Part shown: one piece after another, positions 1-7,113 of the stretch
Layout: the number at the start of each line of letters is the position of its first letter
How positions within the stretch are numbered: the stretch's first letter is position 1
From: Anaerofilum sp.
Lineage (GTDB): Bacteria > Bacillota > Clostridia > Oscillospirales > Ruminococcaceae
NCBI GenBank assembly: GCA_020024115.1
Contig: JAHHUF010000043.1
Coordinates: forward strand, 1 to 13,552
Direction: 5' to 3'
DNA length: 13,552 nt
Position numbers and translations under genes: made by a program
Notes under the pieces: model-generated
The model's input: the letters and a program-made list of their open reading frames with translations, nothing else
Database searches by the model: none
Told to the model about the DNA's origin: nothing

Positions 1-30
1 TTCGTCAATTTCTTAGTTTTCAGATACGCT

Positions 31-237
31 CTAGTTTTTATTCCACCATTTTTTTATAAAATAGGCTGCAAGAAAAAATCCAATATAAAAAGACCAGAAC
101 AGAATCAGTATCGGGTCTGTGACAAATTTTATAAAGTTCCATTCAATTTTCAATGCCAAAGATACACAATAATTAGAAACAATTTGAATAACAAAAATAA
201 AAACAATATTAAAAACCGATTTTTTCCAAGATTCCAT
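31..237 (-). CDS. Small two-helix membrane protein, unknown function
   Basis: This 68-residue protein has two hydrophobic stretches, about residues 5-27 and 40-60, and ends in a lysine/tryptophan/asparagine-rich tail (KKWWNKN). That suggests a two-pass inner-membrane protein with a cytoplasmic, positively charged C terminus. A GTG codon lies three codons upstream, but it directly abuts the AAGGAA ribosome binding site (247-252). The ATG at 235-237 is 9 bases from that site and was chosen. It follows the 113-residue gene by 44 bases on the same strand and may be the last gene of the ptsI transcript. I see no family signature. It is AT-richer than its neighbours. Existence is moderately likely; the function is unknown. 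Confidence 0.55.
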   Translation of the reverse strand: MESWKKSVFNIVFIFVIQIVSNYCVSLALKIEWNFIKFVTDPILILFWSFYIGFFLAAYFIKKWWNKN

Positions 238-281
238 ACCAATCACTTCCTTATTTTGTAAAAGGGTAATTTCAGGTTATT

Positions 282-623
282 CTATTGCATCAAATGCTGC
301 ATTAAACGAGGGGTGTTTTCCACTTTGATTTCAAAAGAAGAAAAGCTGCTGCTGTTTTTTTGCAAACTGTAATTGATTCCTCGAACGACAACCTCAACAG
401 AGCAGCCATCAACCAAGACGGTGATTTGCTTTCCCATTTGCTGCACCAAAGATTTACAGATGGTTTGCTGCAAAGGGTCTGCGGCGGATACGGTGAAAGA
501 AATGCCGATTGTTCCGTTTGTATGTGTCAAATAAACAAAGCTGTCAAAACAGCAATCCATATATGAAAAACAAGCAGTTACAATTGCTTCAAAAGGCCCG
601 TTTTCGGGCATCATTTTTTCCAT
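282..623 (-). CDS. Hypothetical protein translationally coupled to ptsI
   Basis: This 113-residue, probably soluble protein has no signal peptide and no convincing transmembrane segment. Its start is well supported: the ATG (621-623) lies 6 bases after the ptsI stop, and its GAGGAA ribosome binding site is formed by the last two ptsI codons. Translation should therefore be coupled to Enzyme I. The middle alternates hydrophobic and polar residues (residues 36-85, with TIGISFTVSAAD, KQITVLVDG and VEVVVRGINY), consistent with a small alpha/beta fold. It carries four cysteines, including a CC pair near residue 24. It is not HPr: there is no GIHARPA active-site motif. I do not recognise the family. 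The coupling suggests a role linked to the phosphotransferase system or a regulator of it, but that is inference from position alone. Confidence 0.7.
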   Translation of the reverse strand: MEKMMPENGPFEAIVTACFSYMDCCFDSFVYLTHTNGTIGISFTVSAADPLQQTICKSLVQQMGKQITVLVDGCSVEVVVRGINYSLQKNSSSFSSFEIKVENTPRLMQHLMQ

Positions 624-629
624 AAAATT

Positions 630-2234
630 TCATTCCTCAGGTTCTTCCATTAAAAATTCTTTCACTTCCAGCAGGCTGACAGCTGCCATCGAAAGGGTGT
701 GAATGCCCATTGACACATAGTGCTGTGCCAAAGCGGAGTTTGCAGCCGATTCGCCGCAAACCGAAACCGGAATCCCGTTTTTTTCAGCAGCACGCAGTGT
801 CATTTCAATCAGCATATTCACCGCTGGACTGAAGGTGGGATAATAATCCGCAACCAAAGGATTTACACGGTCGGCAGCATGGGCATATTGGGTCAAATCG
901 TTGGTACCAATGCTGAAAAAGCTGCAAAGCGGCGCAAGCTGTTCTGCCAAAAGAGCTGCCGCAGGGGTTTCAATCATGGTACCAATGGGAATATTTTCCG
1001 TAAAAGAAATATTTTTTTGCCGCAATTGTGCTTTGACCTGCTCCACAACTGCAAGTGCAAGTTTCAATTCCTCAGCGGTGGCAATCATAGGAAACATAAT
1101 TTTTAAATTTCCGTATTTGGCTGCCCGAAATAAAGCAGAAAGCTGGGTTTCCAGCAAGTCTTTTCGGGCAAGACAGAGCCGAATCCCACGCAGACCCAAT
1201 GCGGGATTATCCTCTGTATGGGAGATGCCCTCCACCTCTTTGTCTGCACCAATATCAAAGGTGCGAACGGTCACAGGTTTTCCCCCTGCGGCTTTTAGGC
1301 AATTGACATAAAACTCATATTGTTCCTGTTCAGTGAGCATTTTTCCAGCCATTAACATAAATTCGCTGCGCAGCAATCCTACACCGTCTGCTCCTTTGGA
1401 CATTGCCAACTCAATATCTTCGGGACAGGAACAGTTTGCCATCAGACTTACCTCTTGACCTGTGGGGGTAACGCAGCGAGCTTTTTTGAGCTTTTCTAGC
1501 TTGTGCTCCTGACGCTCTTTTAATCGTATCCGATGCAAAAACCGTGCCTTGGTTGGCTCATCGGGATTCAAAAATAATTCCCCGGAAAATCCATCCAATG
1601 CAGCGGTTTCTCCGTCACATAGCTGCAAAAACTTTTCGCCTGCCTGCACAATAGCAGGGATTCCCATTGTTCGGCTGATAATGGCTGCGTGCCCCTGCGA
1701 AGAACCAGCCGAGGTGACAATGCCTAAAATCAATCCCTTTTCCACAGACACTAAATCGCTGGGATAAATTTCGTCTGATGCAATAATTGCAGGCTGGTCT
1801 AATTTTAAAATATCCCGTGGGCGTCCATCCAAAATGTTCACCACACGCTGGCAGGCATCCAGAATGTCAGAAGCTCGCTCTCGAAGATATTCGTTGTCAA
1901 TGCTGCGCATTCTCTGGCTGTAAATTTCAGCAGCTTTTTCCACTGCCGCTGCACCACCCAGCCCCTCTGTAATTGCCTGATTGATTTCTCGCAAAAGCCC
2001 TTGGTCGTCCAGCATCACACGCTGAAACAAAAAAATATCTTTATCCTGTGCACCTGCACGCTGCTCCAATTCTGCCAGTTCGTCTTTTGCCAACAAAACA
2101 GCAGCTTCAAACAGTGCTTTTTCCCGCGGAAAATCCAGCACAACCCGTGTCAGCCCGGTGCTTGCACGATAAATGCGTTTTACGGTTCCAACAGCAAGCC
2201 CTGCCGAGGCAGCAGTTCCAGTAATATGCAGCAT
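630..2234 (-). CDS. ptsI: Phosphoenolpyruvate-protein phosphotransferase (PTS Enzyme I)
   Basis: This cytoplasmic enzyme takes phosphate from phosphoenolpyruvate and passes it to HPr, the first step of PTS sugar uptake. At 534 residues it is somewhat shorter than typical Enzyme I (about 570). The N-terminal HPr-binding helical part includes DNEYLRERASDI near residue 115. The swivelling phosphohistidine domain carries the active-site His182 in GSSQGHAAIISR. The C-terminal PEP-binding barrel shows GVGLLRSEF, TVRTFDIGADKE, NPALGLRGIR, IMFPMI, GTMIETPAAA and FFSIGTNDLTQY, and the catalytic Cys493 in VCGESAA. All key residues are present. The phosphohistidine loop differs from the common GGRTSH form, and the segment after the Asn-Asp pair (NPLVADYYPTFSPAV) is also atypical. 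AAAGGA (2244-2249 region) lies about 10 bases before the ATG. It is transcribed divergently from hemA. No HPr or Enzyme II gene is in the window. Confidence 0.95.
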   Translation of the reverse strand: MLHITGTAASAGLAVGTVKRIYRASTGLTRVVLDFPREKALFEAAVLLAKDELAELEQRAGAQDKDIFLFQRVMLDDQGLLREINQAITEGLGGAAAVEKAAEIYSQRMRSIDNEYLRERASDILDACQRVVNILDGRPRDILKLDQPAIIASDEIYPSDLVSVEKGLILGIVTSAGSSQGHAAIISRTMGIPAIVQAGEKFLQLCDGETAALDGFSGELFLNPDEPTKARFLHRIRLKERQEHKLEKLKKARCVTPTGQEVSLMANCSCPEDIELAMSKGADGVGLLRSEFMLMAGKMLTEQEQYEFYVNCLKAAGGKPVTVRTFDIGADKEVEGISHTEDNPALGLRGIRLCLARKDLLETQLSALFRAAKYGNLKIMFPMIATAEELKLALAVVEQVKAQLRQKNISFTENIPIGTMIETPAAALLAEQLAPLCSFFSIGTNDLTQYAHAADRVNPLVADYYPTFSPAVNMLIEMTLRAAEKNGIPVSVCGESAANSALAQHYVSMGIHTLSMAAVSLLEVKEFLMEEPEE

Positions 2235-2304
2235 TGCAGTATCATCCTTTCACTGTAAAAGTTTTGTTGGTGTCAAAGATAATGGATAAAGGTTTGTTGC
2301 TTTT

Positions 2305-2313
2305 ATTATAGCA
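2305..2313 (-). promoter_or_regulatory. Extended -10 promoter for ptsI
   Basis: On the minus strand this reads TGCTATAAT, a perfect -10 hexamer with the TGn extension. No good -35 lies 16-18 bases upstream, where the DNA is T-rich (CTCTTT), as tolerated for extended -10 promoters. The predicted start is near 2298, giving a leader of about 65 bases before the ptsI ATG. Confidence 0.6.
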
Positions 2314-2343
2314 CAGCTTTGCATCAAAAAGAGAAAAATTTTC

Positions 2344-2368
2344 GACAAATTTGTCAGCTGTATATACA
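2344..2368. promoter_or_regulatory. Paired palindromes between the ptsI and hemA promoters
   Basis: Two perfect palindromes lie 3 bases apart: GACAAATTTGTC (2344-2355) and TGTATATACA (2359-2368). They sit upstream of both divergent -10 elements, about 35-60 bases from each, where an activator or shared repressor could act. I cannot assign the binding protein. The sites resemble no operator I know with confidence. Confidence 0.35.
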
Positions 2369-2405
2369 AAGATTGTTTTTTCTATACTTTTTTCAATTGC
2401 AGAGG

Positions 2406-2411
2406 TATAAT
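2406..2411 (+). promoter_or_regulatory. -10 element of the hem operon promoter
   Basis: A perfect TATAAT lies 29 bases upstream of the AAGGAG ribosome binding site of hemA. The -35 position (about 2382-2389) holds only TATACT-like sequence in a T-rich tract, so the promoter may depend on an activator bound at the upstream palindromes, or use a weak -35. Confidence 0.5.
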
Positions 2412-2455
2412 AAAAAACAAACAAATCAGGACAAAGAAAAAGGAGTTTGGGTATT

Positions 2456-3709
2456 TTGGTGAAATTGGGTGTTTTGGGGCTGAGTTATCGCACAGCACCG
2501 TTGGATTTAAGGGCAAAAGCAGCATTTTCAAACCAAGATAAAATCCTGTTGGCACAGCAGCTATTAAAGGTAGGAATCAAACAATGTATGGTGCTTTCTA
2601 CCTGCAATCGAAGTGAAATTTATTATCTTTATCCCAGTGGAGTCACTCCCTTTCCGAAACAAATCAAAGGCGTATTTTTGGCAGTCTGCAATGGGTCAGA
2701 CCAACTGAGCAAGCATCTGTACCAGTTGGAAGGTACACCTGCGCTGGAACAGTTGTTCCGTGTGGCAGCAGGGCTGGATTCGTTGGTTTTGGGGGAAGAC
2801 CAAATTTTGGGGCAAATTCAAGAGGCGGCTGCCTTTTCCCGTGGCACAGGAAGCAGCGGAAAAGAACTAAACCGAATTGTGCAGAATGCCGTCACCTGTG
2901 CAAAAGATGTCAAAACAGCCTATCCCGTCAGCCAGCAGCCTCTTTCCCTTTGTTATATTGGTATGAAAAAAATCGAGGAGCAGTTTGGCATCCAAAACAA
3001 AATCGCTTGTGTGATAGGCAGCGGAAAAATGGCAATGCTTGCTGTGCGGCATCTGGTGGCGATGGGCTGCAAAAAGATTTTTTTGTGCTGCCGAAATACG
3101 CAGGCAGGCAATGTGTTGGAACAGGAATTTGCTCCAGTGGTTTGTCTGTGCTCTTTTGGCTATCGGACGCAGGCAATTGGACAAAGCGATATTGTGGTGT
3201 CTGCCACTTCTGCCCCACATCCAATTGTTACACAGCAAGAGTTGTCTGGCTGCAATCAGCCGATGGCATTGTTGGATTTGGCAGTACCAAGAGATATTCT
3301 GCCACAAGCTGCGAACAGCCCACACCGAATATTGATTGATATTGACAGTCTCAAGCAAACAGGCAAAGAAAACCTAGAAAAACGGCATCGGTTGGCACAG
3401 CAGTCAGAACAGAGTCTTGCCGCAGCTATTGCAGAAACAGAACACTGGCTTGCCAGTTGTGCAGTGGATGCACCCATTCAAACCCTGCGAGAACGGGTGC
3501 AGGAGGTGGAGCAGGATACCGCACAGCTTTTGTGTGATAAACTCAGTTTAGACAGCCATCAGCAAAAGGTGCTGCGAAAGCTGCTTCATGCAGGAATGAA
3601 TCGTCTGTTAAGAGACCCCATTCATCAACTGAAAGAGCTGCAAAATGAACAGGAACAGGTACAGCTTGCTGATGCAGTAGATTATTTATTCGGTAAATCA
3701 AAGGAGTGA
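2456..3709 (+). CDS. hemA: Glutamyl-tRNA reductase
   Basis: This enzyme reduces glutamyl-tRNA(Glu) with NADPH to glutamate-1-semialdehyde, the first committed step of the C5 tetrapyrrole route. The N-terminal domain starts GVLGLSYRTAPLDLR and contains the catalytic Cys50 in STCNRSEIY. The family signature AAGLDSLVLGEDQILGQIQE follows near residue 105. The NADPH-binding motif VIGSGKMA is near residue 188, and a helical C-terminal dimerisation domain ends the protein. Length (about 417) is normal. The start is non-ATG: a TTG at 2447 is too close to AAGGAG (2440-2445), leaving TTG at 2456 (10-base spacing, giving Cys50) or GTG at 2459. It is the first gene of the operon, with hemC 5 bases downstream. 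A non-ATG start on the rate-limiting enzyme may lower translation (inference). Confidence 0.95.
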   Translation: MVKLGVLGLSYRTAPLDLRAKAAFSNQDKILLAQQLLKVGIKQCMVLSTCNRSEIYYLYPSGVTPFPKQIKGVFLAVCNGSDQLSKHLYQLEGTPALEQLFRVAAGLDSLVLGEDQILGQIQEAAAFSRGTGSSGKELNRIVQNAVTCAKDVKTAYPVSQQPLSLCYIGMKKIEEQFGIQNKIACVIGSGKMAMLAVRHLVAMGCKKIFLCCRNTQAGNVLEQEFAPVVCLCSFGYRTQAIGQSDIVVSATSAPHPIVTQQELSGCNQPMALLDLAVPRDILPQAANSPHRILIDIDSLKQTGKENLEKRHRLAQQSEQSLAAAIAETEHWLASCAVDAPIQTLRERVQEVEQDTAQLLCDKLSLDSHQQKVLRKLLHAGMNRLLRDPIHQLKELQNEQEQVQLADAVDYLFGKSKE

Positions 3710-3714
3710 ACTGG

Positions 3715-4632
3715 ATGAAATATGTTTTAGGCAGTCGAGGCAGTGCTTTGGCATTGGCACAAACCCAATGGGTGCAGAAAAAGCTGCAAGCCGCCTTTCC
3801 GAAAGATACATTTTCTGTCAAAATCATCGCAACAAAAGGGGATTTGGTGCTAGACCGTCCTTTGGAGCAGGTGGGTGGAAAAGGGATTTTTGTGTGGGAG
3901 ATTGAGCAGCAAATTTTAGAGGGAAAGGTCCACATTGGAGTGCATAGCTTGAAAGATATGCCAACCTCTCCCCCGAAAGGATTGTGCTATACACAATTTT
4001 GGAAACGGCAAATCTCCTTTGATGCACTAGTTTTGAACTATCCAACCCAAAAAACAAGCTCCGATTTGCTTGGTATGCTTCCAATGGAGGCAACCATCGG
4101 CACAGGCAGCAAACGCAGAGTGGCACAGCTTAAATTTCACCGCCCGGATTTGAACATTGTCCCTATCCGTGGCAATATTCAAACCCGTTTGGAAAAAATG
4201 AAAACCCAGCAGCTTGATGGTTTGATTCTTGCGGCAGCAGGTTTGCACCGTTTGGGAATAGAGGATAAAATTGCAGGGTATTTTCCCTCCGACTTGCTCA
4301 CTCCAGCTCCGGGACAAGGCACATTGGCTTTGGAAGTGTTGCAGCAAGATATAAACTTGCAGAAAATGCTCAACTCCCTTGCTGACCCACAAACAAATCT
4401 TTGTGCCAGTGCAGAACGGGCTTTTTTGCAGGCAGTGGATGGAGGCTGTCATCTGCCGGTGGGAGCATATTGCGAGCAAAAAGGAAATCAGGTGGAAATG
4501 ATTGCTTTTCTGGGCAATGAATCCCAAACCTTTGCAGCTTGGCAAAAGGGCAGTGCAGCCCTTGAAGATGCAATTGTTTTGGCGAACAAGCTGGCAGAAC
4601 AGCTTTTGCAGCAGCGAGGAGAATATCAATGA
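3715..4632 (+). CDS. hemC: Porphobilinogen deaminase (hydroxymethylbilane synthase)
   Basis: This cytoplasmic enzyme polymerises four porphobilinogens into hydroxymethylbilane. The 305-residue length is typical. It opens with GSRGSALALAQTQWV. VGGKGIFVWEIE precedes the catalytic Asp81 in GVHSLKDMPT. Substrate/cofactor-binding motifs GTGSKRRVAQLK and PIRGNIQTRLEK follow, then the LTPAPGQGTLALE segment. Cys245 in DGGCHLPVGAY is the attachment residue for the dipyrromethane cofactor. An in-frame GTG at 3706 overlaps the ribosome binding site AAGGAG (3701-3706), so the ATG at 3715 with 8-base spacing was chosen. It follows hemA by 5 bases, and its stop overlaps the next start by 4 bases (ATGA), indicating coupled translation. 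Confidence 0.96.
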   Translation: MKYVLGSRGSALALAQTQWVQKKLQAAFPKDTFSVKIIATKGDLVLDRPLEQVGGKGIFVWEIEQQILEGKVHIGVHSLKDMPTSPPKGLCYTQFWKRQISFDALVLNYPTQKTSSDLLGMLPMEATIGTGSKRRVAQLKFHRPDLNIVPIRGNIQTRLEKMKTQQLDGLILAAAGLHRLGIEDKIAGYFPSDLLTPAPGQGTLALEVLQQDINLQKMLNSLADPQTNLCASAERAFLQAVDGGCHLPVGAYCEQKGNQVEMIAFLGNESQTFAAWQKGSAALEDAIVLANKLAEQLLQQRGEYQ

Positions 4633-6107
4633 TTGGAACAGTATATTTAGTTGGAGCAGGAGCAGGCGATGCAAAGCTGCTGACTCTGCGGGGAGCAGAA
4701 CTTTTGCAGCAGGCAGATTGTGTGATTTATGACCGTTTGGGGACAGAGCAGCTTTTGGAACAGATTCCTCCCCACTGCGAGAAAATCTATGTAGGCAAAG
4801 CGGACAGCCACCACACACTGTCACAGCAGGAAATAAACTGTTTGTTGGAACAAAAAGCAAAAGAGCATCCCATTGTGGTGCGGCTGAAAGGCGGCGACCC
4901 CTTTGTGTTTGGCAGAGGTGGAGAGGAAGGCTGCTATCTCAAAGAAAAAAACATTCCTTTTCAGGTGGTGAGTGGTGTCACCAGTGCAATTGCAGGGCTT
5001 GCCGCAGCAGGAATCCCCATCACACATCGAGAATTGGCAAGAGGATTTCGTGTCTATACTGCCCATGATAAAGATGGCGGCTTTGGTGGAATGGATTTTG
5101 CATCCATGGCAAACACCAACGATACCCTTGTTTTTTTGATGGGGCTTGGACGGGTAGAACAGATTGCTGCCCAGTTGATGAAATATGGCAAATCATCCGA
5201 CACTCCTTGTGCAGTCATTTCAAATGCAAGCCTTCCCACACAAAAAAGTGTTTTTGCACCATTGCAGCAGCTTGCAGCCAAAGTAAAACAGGAACAATTA
5301 CACAGCCCGGCTTTGATTGTGGTGGGGGAAGTGGTGCAATTGTCAGAGCAGCTCAATTGGTTTGAGCAACGTCCCTTGTTTGGCAAAAAAATACTCTTTC
5401 CTCAAACGGGAACCGACAGCCGACTGGAAAAAATGCTGCAAGAGCAAGGGGCAGAGGTGCAACGAGTGCAGGTGTCCTCTTTGCAGCCTTTGGAGCAGGC
5501 ATGGGAAAATATCTGCAAAGGAGCAGGGGCAGAATGGGTGGCATTTACCAGCCATAACGGAGTGCAATTTTTCTTTGACGCAGTTGCAAAAAATCGACAG
5601 GATTCCCGCTGTCTGGCAGGAACAATGGTAGCTGCCATTGGAGAGTCCACAGCACAAGCCTTGCAGCAATATGGTATTCGGGCGGATTTTGTTGCTACAG
5701 GCTCCACTTCTGAACAGTTTGCAGAAGAACTTTCCCAAGAAATGATGGCAGGGGAACGGCTTGTAGTGGTTTGCCCCAATCAACCTCTTTCTCCTTGCTG
5801 GGCGATGGAGAACAATTCGGTGATTGCTGCCCCTGTTTATGAAAATGTGCCAAATCCAGATGCACAAATTCCAGACCAATCCCCTAATGGGGCAGTGTTC
5901 ACTTGTGCAAGCAGCGTTCACCGTTTTGCAGCATTGCTGAAAAATCAAACTCTGAAAAAATATTTGTCAGGGATTCCGGTGGCTGCAATTGGAGCAAAAA
6001 CAGCAGAGGCTTTGCAGCAGTATGAAATTTTTCCTGCGATATGCAGTGAATCCAATTATACACAACTGGTCAAAACCCTTTGTCAATTGTTTAAAGATAA
6101 AAGATGA
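4629..6107 (+). CDS. cobA-hemD: Fused uroporphyrinogen-III C-methyltransferase / uroporphyrinogen-III synthase
   Basis: This 492-residue bifunctional protein first cyclises hydroxymethylbilane to uroporphyrinogen III (C-terminal HemD domain, about residues 250-490), then methylates it twice with S-adenosylmethionine to precorrin-2 (N-terminal CobA/SUMT domain, about 1-245). SUMT motifs are VYLVGAGAGDAKLLTLRGAE, VVRLKGGDPFVFGRGGEE (from about residue 83), VVSGVTSAIAGLAAAGIPITHR and ALIVVGEVV. HemD is recognised from FGKKILFPQTGTDSR, AEWVAFTSHNGVQFFF, VAAIGESTAQAL and the repeated VAAIGAKTAEAL near the end. This fusion order is common in Clostridia. One oddity is Ala in place of the usual Pro in the GAGPGD loop. 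The start overlaps the hemC stop by ATGA. The fusion directs flux towards sirohaem or cobalamin. Confidence 0.95.
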   Translation: MIGTVYLVGAGAGDAKLLTLRGAELLQQADCVIYDRLGTEQLLEQIPPHCEKIYVGKADSHHTLSQQEINCLLEQKAKEHPIVVRLKGGDPFVFGRGGEEGCYLKEKNIPFQVVSGVTSAIAGLAAAGIPITHRELARGFRVYTAHDKDGGFGGMDFASMANTNDTLVFLMGLGRVEQIAAQLMKYGKSSDTPCAVISNASLPTQKSVFAPLQQLAAKVKQEQLHSPALIVVGEVVQLSEQLNWFEQRPLFGKKILFPQTGTDSRLEKMLQEQGAEVQRVQVSSLQPLEQAWENICKGAGAEWVAFTSHNGVQFFFDAVAKNRQDSRCLAGTMVAAIGESTAQALQQYGIRADFVATGSTSEQFAEELSQEMMAGERLVVVCPNQPLSPCWAMENNSVIAAPVYENVPNPDAQIPDQSPNGAVFTCASSVHRFAALLKNQTLKKYLSGIPVAAIGAKTAEALQQYEIFPAICSESNYTQLVKTLCQLFKDKR

Positions 6108-6129
6108 TAAAAAAGAAAGAGAGTATAAG

Positions 6130-7113
6130 ATGAAACCGTTTTACAGAGGACGAAGATTACGAAAAAATGCTGCCATTCGCAGTATGATGAAAGAAACACA
6201 GCTAATGCCCCAAGATTTTGTTTTGCCTGTTTTTGTGGTGGAGGGAGAGGGAATCAAAAAAGAAATTTCCTCTTTACCAGGACAGTATCATTATTCGGTG
6301 GATATGCTGGGTGATATTGCAGAGCAGATGCAGCAAGCAGGAATTTTGGGCTGTATTTTGTTTGGAATCCCTGACCACAAAGACTCCTGTGGTAGCGAAG
6401 CCTGCAAGGAAGATGGTGTTGTGCAGCAAGCAATCCGCAAACTGCGTGAGTTGTCCCCTGAACTGTATATCATTGGCGATGTTTGTATGTGTGAATATAC
6501 CAGTCATGGGCATTGTGGTATTTTGAATGTAAGGGGAGAAGTTTTGAATGACGAAACCCTTCCCCATCTTGCAGAAATTGCGGTCAGCTATGCCGAAGCA
6601 GGGGTGGATATGGTTGCCCCCAGTGATATGATGGATGGGCATATTGCAGCAATCCGCACCGCTTTGGACGAGTCTGGCTTTGAGCAGGTGGCAATTATGG
6701 GGTATTCTGCAAAATATGCGTCAGCATACTATGGACCTTTTCGAGAGGCGGCTCACAGTGCACCTTCTTTTGGTGACCGCAAAAGCTATCAAATGAATCC
6801 GGCAAACGGCAAAGAGGCTCTGCGTGAAATGCAGGCAGATGTGGAAGAAGGTGCAGATATGCTGATGGTTAAGCCTGCCCTTGCTTATTTGGATGTGCTG
6901 AAAGAGGGCACTCAGCAGTTTAATCTGCCAATGGCAGCGTATAATGTCAGTGGAGAATATGCTATGTTAAAAATGGCAGTGCAACAAGGATTGATGTCAG
7001 AAAGCGTCATCCCCGAAACCCTCACTGCAATCAAGCGAGCAGGTGCAAAAATGATTATCAGCTATTTTGCACTGGAAGCTGGGCAGAAATTGAAGCAAGG
7101 AGAATGGGTATGA
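6130..7113 (+). CDS. hemB: Delta-aminolaevulinic acid dehydratase (porphobilinogen synthase)
   Basis: This enzyme condenses two 5-aminolaevulinates to porphobilinogen. At 327 residues it is full length. The zinc-type cysteine triad is intact (Cys119, Cys121 and Cys129 in DVCMCEYTSHGHCGI), as are the two active-site lysines: Lys195 in GYSAKYAS and Lys248 in MLMVKPAL, the Schiff-base residue. Also visible are MVAPSDMMDGHI and SFGDRKSYQMNPAN, the latter contributing to substrate or allosteric metal binding. The reading frame is open further upstream inside the previous gene, but family alignment (MKPFYRGRRLR) and a GAGAG-containing purine-rich site support ATG 6130. It follows cobA-hemD by 22 bases and overlaps hemL by 4 bases. 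Confidence 0.96.
   Translation: MKPFYRGRRLRKNAAIRSMMKETQLMPQDFVLPVFVVEGEGIKKEISSLPGQYHYSVDMLGDIAEQMQQAGILGCILFGIPDHKDSCGSEACKEDGVVQQAIRKLRELSPELYIIGDVCMCEYTSHGHCGILNVRGEVLNDETLPHLAEIAVSYAEAGVDMVAPSDMMDGHIAAIRTALDESGFEQVAIMGYSAKYASAYYGPFREAAHSAPSFGDRKSYQMNPANGKEALREMQADVEEGADMLMVKPALAYLDVLKEGTQQFNLPMAAYNVSGEYAMLKMAVQQGLMSESVIPETLTAIKRAGAKMIISYFALEAGQKLKQGEWV

Noticed and set aside
2242..2424. 60-codon open frame on the minus strand upstream of ptsI
   Set aside because: It covers the ptsI -10, the palindromes and the hemA promoter region, has no ribosome binding site and no recognisable protein character.
2305..2446. Catabolite-response (cre) site for CcpA near ptsI
   Set aside because: No match to the WTGNAANCGNWNNCW-type consensus could be seen in the intergenic region.
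2235..2455. Cobalamin or other riboswitch leader for the hem operon
   Set aside because: The leader from the predicted start to hemA is only about 40 bases, too short for a riboswitch, and shows no known riboswitch motif.
4027..4860. Long (277-codon) minus-strand open frame antisense to hemC and cobA-hemD
   Set aside because: It lies opposite two clearly conserved genes. Its Cys/His/Leu/Gln-rich composition is what the reverse complement of CAG/TGC-rich coding DNA gives, and no motif is present.
5343..5948. 201-codon minus-strand open frame inside cobA-hemD
   Set aside because: It is antisense to the HemD domain, has odd composition and no supported start.
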